A stretch of DNA of 64,000 nucleotides from an uncultured Flavobacteriaceae bacterium (GCA_947487895.1 CANKYF010000012.1:83410-147409); one strand, 5' to 3'; counted from the stretch's first letter, positions 9,815 through 19,746 are shown. Translations and numbers: made by a program. The notes: generated by a model not told the origin, from the letters alone.

Positions 9815-11410
9815 GTGGCTAAAACATCAACACTTCAATTTTCTGAGACCGGATATTTTTCAACATTAGTAGAAGATTATTTAATTGAAAAACCAGATTT
9901 AAGGGAGTTTTATAATAGGTTTCCAAAAATTGATAATTTTAAAGCTCAAATAGTAGAAAAGCAAAACGCATTTAAAAAAGACTCTAGAACGGTTTTAGTA
10001 AATGCCCTTAAAGCACAATACGAAACAGTTGAAGCTTCAGATAATTCACTTAAAAATATTGATTTACTAAATGAAGAAACAACATTTACAATAACTACAG
10101 GACATCAACTAAATTTGTTTACTGGTCCGCTTTATTTCTTATATAAAATTGTATCGGCAATTAACCTTTCTAAAGAATTAAAACAAAAATATTCTGATTA
10201 TGACTTTGTGCCTGTATACTGGATGGCTACTGAAGATCATGATTTTGACGAAATAAATTATTTCAATTTCAAAGGAAAAAAGATTCAATGGAATAGAAAT
10301 GCTCAAGGTGCTGTTGGCGAATTATCTACTGAAGGGTTAGAAGAGGTTTTAGAAGTTCTAGATAGCGAGTTTGGAAATAGTAAAAATTCAATGTTCTTGA
10401 AGGAGCTTTTTAACAATGCGTATTTAGAACATGATAATTTAGCTAATGCCACAAGATATTTAGCAAATGAACTTTTTAAAGAATACGGTTTAGTAATAGT
10501 TGATGCTAATGATAAAGCTTTAAAAGCATTATTTACACCTTATGTTGAAAAAGAGCTTGTGAGTCAAACATCTTTTACAGAAGTAACTAATACCAATATA
10601 GAACTTTCTAGAGATTATAAAATTCAAGTAAACCCTAGAGAAGTTAATCTATTTTATATTTCTGAAAATTTAAGAGAACGTATTGTTTTTGAAGAAGGTA
10701 TTTATAAAGTTTTAAATACTGATATATTTTGGAGTTTGAGTGAACTACCAAAAGTACTATTAGAGCACCCAGAGAGGTTTTCTCCAAATGTAATTCTGCG
10801 TCCGTTGTATCAAGAAGTTATTTTACCAAACCTGTGCTACATAGGTGGTGGTGGAGAATTAGCTTATTGGTTTCAATTAAAAAATATGTTTAGTGAGTTT
10901 GAAGTACCTTTTCCTATATTATTACTTCGTAATTCGGTGTTGATTCAAACAGAAAGTCAAGCAAAAAAACTTAAGAATTTAAATATTTCAAAAGAGGACA
11001 TCTTTTTAAAGCGAGATACATTCATCAATAAGAAAGTTAGAGAAATTTCGAATATAAATATTGATTTTTCAGAACAAAAAAAGCATTTAAAGCAGCAGTT
11101 TGAAGATTTACAAAAGTTTGCTGAACAAACAGATAAATCCTTTATAGGAGCTGTTGAAGCTCAAGAAAAAAAGCAATTAAAAGGACTTGAAAACCTTGAG
11201 AAAAGACTGTTAAAAGCTCAAAAGAAAAAATTGTCTGATCAAGTTCTTAGAATGACAGATATTCAAAACCAATTATTCCCCAATGGAAGTTTACAAGAGC
11301 GAAATACTAATTTTTCTGAGTTTTATTTAGAGTATGGAGATACATTAATTCCTTATTTGGTAGATAACTTAAAACCATTGGAAGGAGAATTTTTAGTTTT
11401 AACGATATAG
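9815..11410 (+). CDS. bshC: Bacillithiol biosynthesis cysteine-adding enzyme BshC
   Basis: 531 residues from the chosen GTG start. BshC performs the last step of bacillithiol synthesis, adding cysteine to glucosaminyl malate in the cytoplasm. Family features visible: the N-terminal FSETGYFSTLVEDYL, the nucleotide-binding-like TTGHQLNLFTGPLYFLYKI, the strongly conserved VYWMATEDHDFDEI, and a C-terminal coiled coil rich in Lys/Glu/Gln (about 400-470). The length is normal for the family. GTG at 9815 was chosen because the protein then begins like other flavobacterial BshC proteins and because the upstream TTG overlaps a -7 promoter box. It stands alone; bshA and bshB are not in the window. Confidence 0.93.
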   Translation: MAKTSTLQFSETGYFSTLVEDYLIEKPDLREFYNRFPKIDNFKAQIVEKQNAFKKDSRTVLVNALKAQYETVEASDNSLKNIDLLNEETTFTITTGHQLNLFTGPLYFLYKIVSAINLSKELKQKYSDYDFVPVYWMATEDHDFDEINYFNFKGKKIQWNRNAQGAVGELSTEGLEEVLEVLDSEFGNSKNSMFLKELFNNAYLEHDNLANATRYLANELFKEYGLVIVDANDKALKALFTPYVEKELVSQTSFTEVTNTNIELSRDYKIQVNPREVNLFYISENLRERIVFEEGIYKVLNTDIFWSLSELPKVLLEHPERFSPNVILRPLYQEVILPNLCYIGGGGELAYWFQLKNMFSEFEVPFPILLLRNSVLIQTESQAKKLKNLNISKEDIFLKRDTFINKKVREISNINIDFSEQKKHLKQQFEDLQKFAEQTDKSFIGAVEAQEKKQLKGLENLEKRLLKAQKKKLSDQVLRMTDIQNQLFPNGSLQERNTNFSEFYLEYGDTLIPYLVDNLKPLEGEFLVLTI

Positions 11411-11431
11411 ATAGAGTAGCGATTAAATTAA

Positions 11432-11470
11432 TAATTAAGAAGCAAGCTTTTAAAGCTTGCTTCTTAATTA
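11432..11470. terminator. Long perfect bidirectional hairpin
   Basis: The arm TAATTAAGAAGCAAGCTTT and its exact reverse complement are separated by one nucleotide, giving a 19-bp perfect stem with A/T-rich ends. It lies between the convergent bshC and the minus-strand lipoprotein gene, and fits a shared terminator. Confidence 0.85.
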
Positions 11471-11485
11471 CCCCTCAATTTTTCT

Positions 11486-13759
11486 TTATTTCTTTACGTC
11501 ATTTATTAATTTTTGAAGCGCATCGTCTGGGTTACAGGTATTAGAATCTACTCGAGCCCTTTCAACTAATTCATCACTACTAAAAACATCAAATTCTTTT
11601 ACCATTTTTTCTTCACCATTTACAATAATAAATGGGGTAAACTCTTTTGAATTGTGATTGTATATAAACCCAGAGCCACCTAAATTATCAGTTAATTCAG
11701 AAATGCAACCTTCTACATCGTTTTTTAGATTTTCTAAATCTTCAACAGTAGGTAATTGATCAAGAATAATTTGAGCATCGAATTTTATACCTTCAGCTTC
11801 TTGAATGAATTTTACATTATCTGCAGCTTCTAATAATTGTGATATTTGTTCTGGAGTTAAAACAGTAGCAGTAATTGTTCTATTTCTAGTGGTACTGCTA
11901 GACCAAACACTACATTTACTAATGTCTGGTATTGGATAAGGGTTATTTACGGCTTTATTCCCATAAGTAATCTTTACCGATATCGTTTTGTTTATTTTAT
12001 CTAAAGTAGCAAGATGACGTAGTGCAGCTTCTAACTCTGTTCTAGTTTGTGCATTATCATTGTTGTTATTTACGGCGTTTTTAAGTCTGTTTAAAGCATC
12101 TTTATAAGGTTTAACAACAGTATTTACTTGTGAAGATATATTTGTACTGCATAATACAGCACTATTATCACTTACAATTTGATTTGCTTGATCTGTTGCA
12201 CTAGATATAGCAGATGATACAGCATCATCAATTTCATTTTGAGCTCTATCAATTATTCCGGGAAGTGCAGCTCTAAGACCTCTTAAACTTAACTCAAGCT
12301 CGTATTGTTCATTAGCAGCTTCAACATCTGCAATAGCTTGTTCTGTAGTTGCAATGGCTGCATCAATTTGACCTGTTACTGTTTCTGCAATACCATCAGT
12401 AAAATTTACTGGAGGATTAGCAATCATTTTGGTTTCGTCTTTTGTAAATGTAGCACTAGCTTGCCAAACTTCGTCATTAACAGTTACTTGACCTTGCATG
12501 GTAAATGCTTCTTGAGTCACTCTCATGCCGCCGCCAATAGATTGTTTACCAGTAGGCGTATCTAAATTAAATTCACCAGATAAACCAATATCAAAATTAC
12601 CTGTTTGCTCAACAAATCCGTAAGCATTCATATTACCACTTGGAGCAACAGGAATAATATTTGGCCACCAAGAAAGGTCTGGTTCTACTAACCCATTTAT
12701 AAATGCTTTTGATGTGATACCATTGTTTGTTGAAGCTTCTGCTACAATTGCTGCACTACCAGAACCAATAGGGAAACCAAATGAGATAAAAGACGCAATA
12801 TCAAAAGAGAAATCTAGTTTTCCGTTTATACCTGCTTTGTAGTTTACTCCAAAATCAGATTCCATAGGTTCATCAAAATTTGCATTTACATCAAAACCTC
12901 TATTTTGATACAACATTCCAGAAGCTTCCAAGACTTTATAAAATGATACCGATCCGCCAGTTACTTGATTGGCTTCAAAAGAAATCACATTACCTGAAAC
13001 AGGGTTGGTAGGAATATAGGTGAAGTTAGAGCCTAAAGAGGCGCCAAAACTAACGCTGCCTAATTTAGAACTGGAATTATTACTGTTACTTCCACCGCTA
13101 CCTCCAGAATTACCATTACCATTTCCAGAACCGTTACCACTATTATTATCGCTATTTCCATCGTCTCCACCGCCTAGAGCATCTCCTCCTAATGAGAAGA
13201 AAAACATAGGGTCTGTATAATCTGCAATGTAAGTTATATGTCCTCCAACAGGTGCTTTAATTGTAAGTGGTTTATGAGCATCTGGATCATCATTAGCACC
13301 TAATTTAAGTTCAATGTTTACAGATATGTGAAATACAAAATAGTACCTGTTATCTACTAATTGAATTTCAAAATCTCTATTATCATTTAGGTATTTACCA
13401 AGAAAATAACCAATATCTGCCTGAATGGGGTCTGAAAACTCAAAGTGATTATTTTTAGTAGGTATCTCCGATGTACCAGATACACCTATAAGAGTTCCGT
13501 TTTCATCAAACTCAACATCTAAATTAGCATTTGTAAAGACAACATCTCCAGAGGCTTCAGTATCAATAGTAATACTACCATCTACGATATATCCGTTTTC
13601 GGTTTCAGTAATATTACCCTCAGGTGTAATATTAAAGCTTGAAGCTGCACCATTGTTTGCAGGAGGAATGTCTACCGATTCTGTATTATTAGAACAATTT
13701 AATAAGATTAAAAAACACAATAAATAAAAGTATTTGTGTAATTTTTTTAGCGTTTTCAT
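11486..13759 (-). CDS. Large Gly/Ser-rich lipoprotein of unknown function
   Basis: 757 residues when started at the ATG at 13759, which gives a clean lipoprotein signal (YFYLLCFLILLNCSNNTES). An in-frame extension further upstream has no signal-like character and was discarded. Features: an Asp/Glu-rich beta region (70-170), a low-complexity Gly/Ser/Asn stretch near residue 190 (GGDDGNSDNNSGNGSGNG), a middle region of amphipathic strands that could be an outer-membrane or surface beta structure, and a helical region near 480-590 with many Ala, Glu and Gln (AETVTGQIDAAIATTEQAIA). I do not recognise the family. It lies directly after the TPR/LuxR regulator gene on the same strand, with repeated TGTCTACC motifs in the gap. 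Confidence 0.7.
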   Translation of the reverse strand: MKTLKKLHKYFYLLCFLILLNCSNNTESVDIPPANNGAASSFNITPEGNITETENGYIVDGSITIDTEASGDVVFTNANLDVEFDENGTLIGVSGTSEIPTKNNHFEFSDPIQADIGYFLGKYLNDNRDFEIQLVDNRYYFVFHISVNIELKLGANDDPDAHKPLTIKAPVGGHITYIADYTDPMFFFSLGGDALGGGDDGNSDNNSGNGSGNGNGNSGGSGGSNSNNSSSKLGSVSFGASLGSNFTYIPTNPVSGNVISFEANQVTGGSVSFYKVLEASGMLYQNRGFDVNANFDEPMESDFGVNYKAGINGKLDFSFDIASFISFGFPIGSGSAAIVAEASTNNGITSKAFINGLVEPDLSWWPNIIPVAPSGNMNAYGFVEQTGNFDIGLSGEFNLDTPTGKQSIGGGMRVTQEAFTMQGQVTVNDEVWQASATFTKDETKMIANPPVNFTDGIAETVTGQIDAAIATTEQAIADVEAANEQYELELSLRGLRAALPGIIDRAQNEIDDAVSSAISSATDQANQIVSDNSAVLCSTNISSQVNTVVKPYKDALNRLKNAVNNNNDNAQTRTELEAALRHLATLDKINKTISVKITYGNKAVNNPYPIPDISKCSVWSSSTTRNRTITATVLTPEQISQLLEAADNVKFIQEAEGIKFDAQIILDQLPTVEDLENLKNDVEGCISELTDNLGGSGFIYNHNSKEFTPFIIVNGEEKMVKEFDVFSSDELVERARVDSNTCNPDDALQKLINDVKK

Positions 13760-13799
13760 GTTGTGGTTGTTTTGTAGTTGAAATTTAATTTTGCGTGAC

Positions 13800-13837
13800 C
13801 TTGCGCACAAAAGGTCTGCAGCCCATGTTAGCGCAAG
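13800..13837 (-). promoter_or_regulatory. GC-richer inverted repeat upstream of the lipoprotein gene
   Basis: CTTGCGC (13800-13806) and GCGCAAG (13831-13837) can pair around a 24-nt loop. The patch is noticeably richer in G and C than its surroundings and lies about 40 nt upstream of the lipoprotein start, where it would be in the leader or at the promoter. No known riboswitch was recognised. Confidence 0.35.
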
Positions 13838-13911
13838 ACACCACAAAACGGTTTGTCAAATTAATGACTCTACAAACTTATTCCCCTAACGCTATCAAAT
13901 AAAATATTTAG

Positions 13912-13963
13912 GGTAGACAATGGGTAGACAGCTTTAAATTATATAGCGGACAATTGGTAGACA
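13912..13963 (-). promoter_or_regulatory. Three TGTCTACC direct repeats (candidate operator)
   Basis: On the plus strand GGTAGACA occurs at 13912-13919, 13923-13930 and 13956-13963. The first two are 11 bp apart, about one helical turn, and the third is 33 bp further, about three turns. The block lies between the stop of the TPR/LuxR regulator and the start of the lipoprotein gene. The helical phasing suggests a protein binding site for that regulator or another activator; this is inference. Confidence 0.45.
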
Positions 13964-13983
13964 AGGCTTTGTAAGTCTTTATA

Positions 13984-15837
13984 TTATAAGTTTAAAACTA
14001 AATCTTCTAAAGACTCTTCAGACGTGATATTTATTTTTTTACGTAACCTATAACGTGCTTTTTTAACACCATCTGGAGATATATTTAAGATGTTGGCAAT
14101 CTCTTTTGATGATAAATTCATTTTTAAAAGAGACATTAAACGTAATTCATTAGTAGTAATATCAGGGAACTTTTGTTTTACATTGTAGTTGAAATCCTTG
14201 TGTACTTCTTGGAAGTATTTGCTGAAGTTTTCCCAATTATTATCATCTTTCAAATCAAAATTAATACTTTTTATAAGTTGCTGATATCCATTTTTAGTAT
14301 CATCAGAATCTTTAAAAGCTTTGGCTTTTTGTTTTAAGTCATCTAATAATTCATTCTTTTTAGCAAGATGTAAAGCGTGGGTGGTAAGTTCCTTCTTTTT
14401 AAAAGCTAATTCATTGGTTATTTTTTCTTTTTCAAGTTTATTACGTTTTAATTTTTGGAATATAGCATAGATACCTATTAGGGCAAGTAATAAACCTATA
14501 GCTAAAAGAAAACGCTGTAAATTATTATTTTTTTCTTGTTGTTTTAGTAAATCTATTTCTTTATTGCTGAGTAATAGTTCCTGCTCTTTTTTTTCAGTTT
14601 CGTATTTAATTTTTAATTCATCGATTTGACGTGCTTTTTCTAAATTAAATAAAGAGTCATTTAAATGCATATGGTTTTTATAATCTGCAGTCGCATTTTT
14701 ATAACTACCCATTTCTTCATAGGCTTTAGCACGTTCTTTATAATTATCAGACAAGTTATCAATTGATCCAATTGAGTCTGCAAGTTTAATAGCAGCATTA
14801 TAATACTTTAATGATTTTGCATAATCTTTTTTCCCTAAATATGCTGAAGCAACATCGTTTAAAAAAATAATTTGATTGTTTATTGATCCGTGTTTAATTG
14901 AAATTTTGTTCGAATTAAAAAAGTACTCTAGTGCTTTGTCATAGTCTTTAGTGTCTAAATAAATTGCACCAATATTTGCTAAGTAAGGGGCAATAAAATT
15001 ATCCCATTTTTTTTCCTTACTTATTTTCAACCCTTTATTATAATTTAACAACGCATCCTCATAATTTTTTAAGTCATAAAATGTATTTCCCAACTCCATA
15101 TATGAGACAGCTAACCATTTAGAATGGTTTAAATTCTCCAGTATTATCAACCCTTGTTGAAGATAAGGAATGGCTTCTTTCAAGTTATTTCTTAAAGTTT
15201 CAGTTCTTCCAATACCAATTTTAATTATAGCTTTATTTAATAAATGATCTTTAGTAAGAGTATCCAGTGCTTTGGAAGCTTTAATTAATTGTTCAAAGGC
15301 ATTTTTATAGTTTCCTTTATCAAGATAAATTGTAGATTGTTGTTGTAATGCATTACTAAGCAATAAACCATTTTGTAATTCTTTTGCAACAATAATTGAT
15401 TTGTTTGAAATTTCTAAAGCTCTATTAAAATTACCTTCAAGATTTTCTGTTCTATTCCACCTATGTAAAACATTAAAAAGCTCTTTTTTATTATTGTTTT
15501 TTACAAAGCTTTTTTCTGCTTTTGAGAAATAAAACCTTAAGGAATCTAGATTATGATAGTTTACATAGTATATTCCTAAGTTTTTATAAGATTTTGCTAT
15601 GCCTTCAGAAAAGTTTAAATCATGAGATAAGTTTAAACCTTTATGTAAATATTTGAGAGCTAATTCTAGATTTGATTTTCTAGACTCAATAAAAATACTT
15701 TCAGCAGTTTTTACTTTTTCAATAGTTTCTTTTTGAGCCTCATAAACCTTCAAGAGGCTGTCAAGCATTTTATCGTTCTGAGAAGATATTACGTTTGCGA
15801 TGGTTAGAAGAAGTATAGAGAGGTGAAACTTTTTCAT
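13984..15837 (-). CDS. TPR-containing membrane regulator with C-terminal LuxR-type HTH
   Basis: 617 residues. A signal peptide or N-terminal anchor (FHLSILLLTIANVISS) is followed by about eight tetratricopeptide-like repeats up to residue ~390 (for example NYEDALLNYNKGLKISKEKK and DYDKALEYFFNSNKISIK). Then come a coiled coil, one membrane segment near residue 440 (LLAIGLLLALIGIYAIF), a second coiled coil, and a C-terminal helix-turn-helix of the LuxR/GerE type (TTNELRLMSLLKMNLSSKEI, then ISPDGVKKARYRLRKK). This is a common Bacteroidota one-component design: periplasmic TPR sensor, cytoplasmic DNA-binding end. The adjacent lipoprotein gene with repeated upstream motifs is the obvious candidate target. 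Confidence 0.85.
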   Translation of the reverse strand: MKKFHLSILLLTIANVISSQNDKMLDSLLKVYEAQKETIEKVKTAESIFIESRKSNLELALKYLHKGLNLSHDLNFSEGIAKSYKNLGIYYVNYHNLDSLRFYFSKAEKSFVKNNNKKELFNVLHRWNRTENLEGNFNRALEISNKSIIVAKELQNGLLLSNALQQQSTIYLDKGNYKNAFEQLIKASKALDTLTKDHLLNKAIIKIGIGRTETLRNNLKEAIPYLQQGLIILENLNHSKWLAVSYMELGNTFYDLKNYEDALLNYNKGLKISKEKKWDNFIAPYLANIGAIYLDTKDYDKALEYFFNSNKISIKHGSINNQIIFLNDVASAYLGKKDYAKSLKYYNAAIKLADSIGSIDNLSDNYKERAKAYEEMGSYKNATADYKNHMHLNDSLFNLEKARQIDELKIKYETEKKEQELLLSNKEIDLLKQQEKNNNLQRFLLAIGLLLALIGIYAIFQKLKRNKLEKEKITNELAFKKKELTTHALHLAKKNELLDDLKQKAKAFKDSDDTKNGYQQLIKSINFDLKDDNNWENFSKYFQEVHKDFNYNVKQKFPDITTNELRLMSLLKMNLSSKEIANILNISPDGVKKARYRLRKKINITSEESLEDLVLNL

Positions 15838-15993
15838 TATTAAGTAGTTAGTTTTGTTGAAAATAATATTTATTTAATTGATTATTAAATATTTATAATT
15901 TAAAATAGGTGTCTAAGGTGTATTGTTTTATAATGTGTGAAAAATTAAAGTAAAAAAGTTATAAACCAAATTCGTCATTATAAAATCTATTAT

Positions 15994-16001
15994 TACTTTT
16001 G
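15994..16001 (+). promoter_or_regulatory. -7 promoter box abutting the guaA start
   Basis: TACTTTTG matches TAnnTTTG exactly and ends only 3 nt before the guaA ATG at 16005. The transcript would therefore begin at or next to the start codon. The same decamer TTACTTTTGC occurs just before the MATE gene at 37994. Confidence 0.55.
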
Positions 16002-16004
16002 CGC

Positions 16005-17540
16005 ATGCAACATGATAAGGTACTAATTTTAGACTTCGGATCGCAATACACACAGCTTATTGCACGTAGAGTTAGGGAACTCAACATTTACTCCGAAATA
16101 CATCCATTCAACAAAATTCCATCAAACATAGAAGAGTATAAAGCGGTTGTACTTTCTGGTAGTCCGAACTCTGTAAGGGGAGAAGATGCTTTGCATCCAG
16201 ATTTATCAGAAATTAGAAATAAAAAACCTCTTTTGGCAGTTTGTTATGGTGCACAATATTTAGCACATTTTTCAGGTGGAGAGGTAGCGCCTTCAAATAC
16301 TAGAGAATATGGTCGTGCAAATTTATCGTTTATAAAAGATAACGAATCATTTTTTGCAGGTATCAATTCTGGTAGTCAGGTGTGGATGAGTCATTCAGAT
16401 ACTATTAAACAATTACCTGAAAATGGTGTACTAATAGCCAGTACACATGATGTTGAGAATGCAGCTTATAGAATTGAAGGAGAAGAAACCTATGCTATTC
16501 AATTTCATCCTGAAGTATACCACTCAACAGATGGAAAGCAATTGCTAGAAAATTTTTTAGTAAATATTGCTGGTTTGAAACAAGACTGGACACCAGATTC
16601 TTTTGTTGAAGAAACTGTTTCAGCTTTAAAAGAAAAAGTAGGTAATGATAAGGTGGTGCTTGGTTTATCAGGAGGTGTAGATTCTACGGTTGCTGCGGTT
16701 TTATTAAACAAAGCCATAGGAAAGAACTTGTACTGTATTTTCGTGAATAACGGATTATTACGTAAAAACGAATTTGAAAATGTATTGAATCAGTATGAAG
16801 GCATGGGGCTGAACGTAAAGGGCGTTGATGCTTCAGAACGTTTTCTTGATGCTTTAAAAGGTATTGAAGATCCTGAGAAAAAGCGTAAAGCTATTGGAAA
16901 TGCTTTTATAGAAGTTTTTGATGATGAAGCTCACAAAATAGAAGATGTAACTTGGTTAGCGCAAGGTACTATTTATCCAGACGTTATTGAAAGTGTCTCT
17001 GCAACTGGAGGACCTTCGGCAACTATTAAAAGTCATCATAACGTAGGTGGTTTACCAGATTTCATGAAACTTAAAATAGTAGAACCATTACGAGCTATTT
17101 TTAAAGATGAGGTTCGTAGAGTAGGAGCTTCATTAGGAATAGATCCAGAATTATTAGGGCGTCATCCGTTCCCAGGTCCTGGCTTAGGAATTAGAATTTT
17201 AGGAGATATTACAGCAGAAAAAGTACGTATTCTTCAGGAGGTTGATCATATCTTTATCAACGGACTTAAAGAATGGGGGCTATATGATAGTGTTTGGCAA
17301 GCAGGCGCTATGTTATTACCTGTTAACAGTGTTGGTGTAATGGGAGATGAGCGTACTTATGAAAAATGTGTAGCACTTAGAGCGGTAGAGAGTACAGATG
17401 GTATGACAGCAGATTGGGTAAACTTACCGTATGAATTCCTTCAAAAAACATCAAACGATATAATAAACAAGGTAAAAGGCGTTAATAGAGTAGTTTACGA
17501 TATTAGTTCAAAGCCACCAGCTACCATAGAGTGGGAGTAA
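16005..17540 (+). CDS. guaA: GMP synthase (glutamine-hydrolysing)
   Basis: 511 residues from ATG 16005. It converts XMP, glutamine and ATP to GMP, the final step of guanine nucleotide synthesis. Domains: an N-terminal class I glutamine amidotransferase ([18 protein letters not shown]; nucleophile Cys in [13 protein letters not shown]; catalytic His/Glu in [10 protein letters not shown]), an ATP pyrophosphatase with the P-loop [16 protein letters not shown] near residue 220, and a C-terminal dimerisation domain ending in [13 protein letters not shown] two codons upstream lies inside the -7 promoter box, so ATG 16005 is chosen; it also gives the usual flavobacterial start [12 protein letters not shown]. 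It is transcribed with its own promoter ahead of the LysM/PBP1 gene, a common neighbour in Bacteroidota. Confidence 0.98.
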   Translation: MQHDKVLILDFGSQYTQLIARRVRELNIYSEIHPFNKIPSNIEEYKAVVLSGSPNSVRGEDALHPDLSEIRNKKPLLAVCYGAQYLAHFSGGEVAPSNTREYGRANLSFIKDNESFFAGINSGSQVWMSHSDTIKQLPENGVLIASTHDVENAAYRIEGEETYAIQFHPEVYHSTDGKQLLENFLVNIAGLKQDWTPDSFVEETVSALKEKVGNDKVVLGLSGGVDSTVAAVLLNKAIGKNLYCIFVNNGLLRKNEFENVLNQYEGMGLNVKGVDASERFLDALKGIEDPEKKRKAIGNAFIEVFDDEAHKIEDVTWLAQGTIYPDVIESVSATGGPSATIKSHHNVGGLPDFMKLKIVEPLRAIFKDEVRRVGASLGIDPELLGRHPFPGPGLGIRILGDITAEKVRILQEVDHIFINGLKEWGLYDSVWQAGAMLLPVNSVGVMGDERTYEKCVALRAVESTDGMTADWVNLPYEFLQKTSNDIINKVKGVNRVVYDISSKPPATIEWE

Positions 17541-17634
17541 ACGTGACTTTAGTATTAATTTGGTGTCGTAAATTTGTATTAAAATGGGCGTCCCAATATT
17601 TTTTAAACAATTTTTATCATATTTGAATCATCTT

Positions 17635-17665
17635 AACAAGATAATGTATCGTATATTATCTTGTT
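17635..17665 (+). other. Stem-loop in the guaA/LysM intergenic region
   Basis: AACAAGATAAT and ATTATCTTGTT form a perfect 11-bp stem with a 9-nt loop about 95 nt after guaA. It is not followed by a T-run, so it may be an RNA stability or processing element rather than a classical terminator. Confidence 0.5.
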
Positions 17666-17749
17666 GAGTTAAAAATATTGTCAGGCTGTACATTATATCT
17701 TTTCTTTTTTGGCATGCTATATGATTTAACAAAAAGAAAAGGATAGAGT

Positions 17750-17778
17750 TTATCCTGAGCGGAGTCGAAAGGCTTCTG
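17750..17778. repeat. Dispersed GAGTCGAAAGG-type intergenic repeat
   Basis: The stretch TATCCTGAGCGGAGTCGAAA belongs to a family of short intergenic palindrome-like sequences of Bacteroidota with a TGAGC...GTCGAA core. Related copies in this window lie near 32728-32772 and 57233-57282. Confidence 0.5.
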
Positions 17779-17803
17779 CCTTAACGCAATAAAAACAAGC
17801 TAT

Positions 17804-19720
17804 ATGACTAAATTCTTTTCAATTTTTTGTTTCATATGCCTTTTCAGCTTTCAAGTTGCAAATGCTCAGAATCATAGCATTCATAGAGTTAAAGAAGGAG
17901 AAACTATAGAAGAAATAGCAAAACGTTACTTTGTAACTCCTTTTGAGATCTATAAATTAAACCCAGAGGCAAAAAAGGAACTTAAGCCAAATACTATTTT
18001 AATAATACCTAAGTCTGAGGTAGCACCTAAAATAACTACTGTAAAAGAACTACAAGGCTTTAAAACCCATAAAACAAAGCGTAAAGAAACACTTTATAGT
18101 TTATCTAAAAAGTACAAAGTTACCGAAGACGAGATAAAAAAGCACAATACCTTTTTATATGCTAATCCTTTAAGAAAAGGCGATAAACTTCAAATTCCAA
18201 TTTTTAAAACTACAGAGGTTATAGAAGAAGTAGAAATGTATAAAACCTATGTGGTACAGCCTAAAGAAGGTAAGTGGCGTGTAGCTTATAAATTTGGAAT
18301 TAGCATTGCTGAATTAGAGTCTTTAAACCCTGATATGGGCGATGTTTTACAAGAAGGGCAGGAAATAAAAGTACCTAATATTGATGACGAAGCCGAAAAA
18401 CAAATAGACGAACAGTTTAGTTATTACAAGGTGTTGCCTAAAGAGGGCTTCTATCGTTTAAAAATAAAACTAGGTTTAGAAAAAGCAGAATTAGAAGAAC
18501 TCAATCCTGAACTTAAAGAAGATGGTTTAAAAGCAGGAATGATTTTAAAAATTCCTTTTAATGAAGCACTTGCTGGTATAGAAGAAGTAAAAATAAATTT
18601 GGTTGATAGTATTTCAGATTATACACAAAAGCATATAGCTGTTATGTTGCCATTTAGGTTAGATAGAGTAGATTTTGATACAATTTCTGGACCTAAAAGA
18701 AGTATCAAAAAAGATCCATATTTAAATGCATCATTAGATTTTCATTCAGGCGTTTTAATGGCAACAGATTCTTTGAAAAAATTAGGTATTTCATTAAAAG
18801 TTGACGTATATGACACCAAAAGCCGTATAAGTGAAGTTGAACAAATTATTAAAGACAATGATTTTGAAACTGTAGATGCTGTTATAGGACCTTTAACTTC
18901 AAAAACTTTTGAAAAAGCTGCTTCAGAATTAAGAAGTTATCATGTTCCAGTGGTATCTCCAATTGGTACAGATGTAAAACTATATGATAATGTATTTCAA
19001 TCTAGAGCATCTTCAGATTTAATAAAATCTCGTGTAGTAAATTTTGTAAGGGCTGATACTTTGGTTACTAATATTGTGATCATTGCAGATTATAAACATA
19101 TGAATCCTTCTAACGATTTAAAGAAAGAATTCAACGCTGCAACGCAGGTGTTTTCTAGAAAAGATAAAAAGGGGGTAGATAAGTATTTTGTGGGTAGAAC
19201 AGATATAGAAAATGCTTTAAAGCCTGGTAAAAATATAGTGTTCTTGGAAACTAAAGATGCTGGTTTTGTTTCTAATGTCACAAGTATTTTAACATCTTTA
19301 ATTCAAAAAGAGGATAGAACTACTAATACAGAAGAGCGAAATATCATTCTGGTTACTTCAGAATTTAATAAAGCTTTTGAAGGAGATGAGGTGTCTAATG
19401 AGCATTTATCAAAACTTCAGTTTTGTTATGCTACCATCTCTAAAAGTTATGATGAAAACAACACGTTTGTCAAAAATTACAAGCGTAAATACAATATAAC
19501 ACCAAATAAAAGAGCTGTAAAAGGATTTGATTTAACTATGGATGTCGTACTACGTTTAGTATCTTCTGAAGATTTATTTATGTCTGTCACAAAAGCGCCA
19601 GTAACTGAATATGTAGAAAACAAGTTTGCTTATAAAAAGAAGCTATTTGGTGGATATTTTAATGATACTGTGTATTTGGTAAAGTATGATGACTTAAGAA
19701 TAATGGAGGTGAAACAATAA
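17804..19720 (+). CDS. LysM peptidoglycan-binding and PBP1-like substrate-binding protein
   Basis: 638 residues with a signal peptide (FSIFCFICLFSFQVANAQ). Four LysM-like modules occupy residues ~25-260 (HRVKEGETIEEIAKRYFVT, HKTKRKETLYSLSKKYKVT, YVVQPKEGKWRVAYKFGIS, YYKVLPKEGFYRLKIKLGL). A type 1 periplasmic-binding-protein fold follows (IAVMLPFRLDRVDF, then VDAVIGPLTSKTFEKAASEL). This architecture is widespread in Bacteroidota directly next to guaA. It probably sits in the periplasm on peptidoglycan; the bound ligand is unknown. Later LysM copies have drifted and may no longer bind glycan. Confidence 0.88.
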   Translation: MTKFFSIFCFICLFSFQVANAQNHSIHRVKEGETIEEIAKRYFVTPFEIYKLNPEAKKELKPNTILIIPKSEVAPKITTVKELQGFKTHKTKRKETLYSLSKKYKVTEDEIKKHNTFLYANPLRKGDKLQIPIFKTTEVIEEVEMYKTYVVQPKEGKWRVAYKFGISIAELESLNPDMGDVLQEGQEIKVPNIDDEAEKQIDEQFSYYKVLPKEGFYRLKIKLGLEKAELEELNPELKEDGLKAGMILKIPFNEALAGIEEVKINLVDSISDYTQKHIAVMLPFRLDRVDFDTISGPKRSIKKDPYLNASLDFHSGVLMATDSLKKLGISLKVDVYDTKSRISEVEQIIKDNDFETVDAVIGPLTSKTFEKAASELRSYHVPVVSPIGTDVKLYDNVFQSRASSDLIKSRVVNFVRADTLVTNIVIIADYKHMNPSNDLKKEFNAATQVFSRKDKKGVDKYFVGRTDIENALKPGKNIVFLETKDAGFVSNVTSILTSLIQKEDRTTNTEERNIILVTSEFNKAFEGDEVSNEHLSKLQFCYATISKSYDENNTFVKNYKRKYNITPNKRAVKGFDLTMDVVLRLVSSEDLFMSVTKAPVTEYVENKFAYKKKLFGGYFNDTVYLVKYDDLRIMEVKQ

Positions 19721-19746
19721 GCTAAAGGGCTTTTCGTTTTAATTTT

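Noticed and set aside
13020..13220. Plus-strand Leu/Pro-rich reading frame
   Set aside because: It is the antisense image of the Gly/Ser/Asn-rich low-complexity stretch of the minus-strand lipoprotein.
13760..13846. N-terminal extension of the large lipoprotein
   Set aside because: The extension would place 29 unrelated residues before a clear lipoprotein signal peptide.
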